In this document: positions 63,985 to 64,000 of the stretch, one piece after another | How positions within the stretch are numbered: position 1 is the stretch's first letter | Layout of the letters: each line of letters begins with the position of its first letter | Assembly (NCBI RefSeq): GCF_000423705.1 | Contig: NZ_KE384083.1 | Span: 930,471 to 994,470, forward strand | DNA from: Stappia stellulata DSM 5886 | GTDB taxonomy: Bacteria > Pseudomonadota > Alphaproteobacteria > Rhizobiales > Stappiaceae | Direction: 5' to 3' | DNA: 64,000 nucleotides | Notes under the pieces: model-generated | What the model saw: the letters and a program-made list of their open reading frames with translations, nothing else | What the model was told of the DNA's origin: nothing | Databases searched by the model: none | Position numbers and translations under genes: made by a program

Positions 63985-64000
63985 TCAGGCCGCGGCGACG
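63985..64000 (-). CDS. Possible 3' end of a gene leaving the window
   Basis: On the minus strand the last bases read VAAA then TGA, and a terminator hairpin follows about 38 bases later. Only four codons are visible, so nothing can be said of the product. Confidence 0.3.

Overview
This is a contiguous piece of a high-G+C alphaproteobacterial chromosome. Gene content and order point to the order Hyphomicrobiales (Rhizobiales), most likely a marine Stappiaceae-type bacterium (Stappia/Roseibium/Pannonibacter relatives). The evidence is the coxB-coxA-ctaB-coxF-ctaG-coxC-DUF983-SURF1 order, the families DUF6101, DUF4170 and DUF2093 that are typical of this order, a MutL with an endonuclease motif, a CIRCE-controlled groESL pair and a TipF-like protein. 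The genus is inference. Nearly all genes are chromosomal housekeeping genes; no rRNA, tRNA, IS element, prophage or CRISPR array was seen.

Layout. 0-5 kb (minus strand): start of a membrane EAL/GGDEF-type sensor, GNAT acetyltransferase, M16 protease and thrC in a tightly coupled run, then yqgE. 5-6.7 kb: DsbD-alpha-like periplasmic protein and a 1-Cys peroxiredoxin. 6.7-13.7 kb (minus): complete aa3-type cytochrome c oxidase operon with assembly factors, including a 55-residue CoxF. 14.3-16.5 kb: IalB-like protein and tldD. 16.5-17.5 kb: a short A+T-rich island with one orphan gene. 17.7-21 kb (minus): aminoglycoside-phosphotransferase-like kinase coupled to a fluoroacetate-dehalogenase-type hydrolase, and purD. 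21.2-28.6 kb: ubiA, DUF6101, then pmbA, an IMPase/CysQ-like phosphatase, DUF4170, DUF374 acyltransferase, waaA and lpxK (lipid A/Kdo genes). 28.6-34.8 kb: DUF2093, KefC-type antiporter, VOC, MOSC, patatin, an atypical MBL protein, ABM monooxygenase and tadA. 35-45.4 kb: RluB-like pseudouridine synthase with a very long low-complexity tail, rsmD, mutL, HAD-IIA hydrolase, cheZ, cheY, MaoC, ribF, EamA transporter and lspA. 45.5-49.3 kb: lipoprotein and an active/inactive pair of exported M16 proteases. 49.6-58.5 kb: TipF-like degenerate EAL protein, HMA protein, MacB/DevBCA-type ABC exporter with its membrane-fusion protein, an AAA+ sigma-54-type regulator with a lost GAFTGA loop, a small exported protein and a TadG/vWA protein. 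58.7-64 kb: groES-groEL, slyX, MFS transporter, a small orphan gene behind a terminator-like hairpin, and a YciA-type thioesterase.

How the genes work together. The cox block makes one respiratory oxidase: CoxA, CoxB and CoxC are the core, CtaB makes heme O, CtaG and CoxF help insert CuB, and SURF1 helps with heme a. A FixK/FnrL-like box upstream of coxB suggests oxygen control. The waaA/lpxK/DUF374 run builds the lipid A inner core. TldD and TldE (PmbA) lie about 6.6 kb apart and would form one heterodimeric protease. CheY, CheZ and TipF-like genes link the region to motility.

The features that ordinary annotation explains least are: (1) the A+T-rich orphan-gene island at 16.7-17.5 kb; (2) the AAA+ regulator whose GAFTGA loop reads SATDGA; (3) the hairpin plus U6 that ends at the start codon of an orphan gene at 63.0 kb; and (4) several short tandem repeat arrays at gene boundaries. 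No large, clearly novel multi-gene system was recognised.
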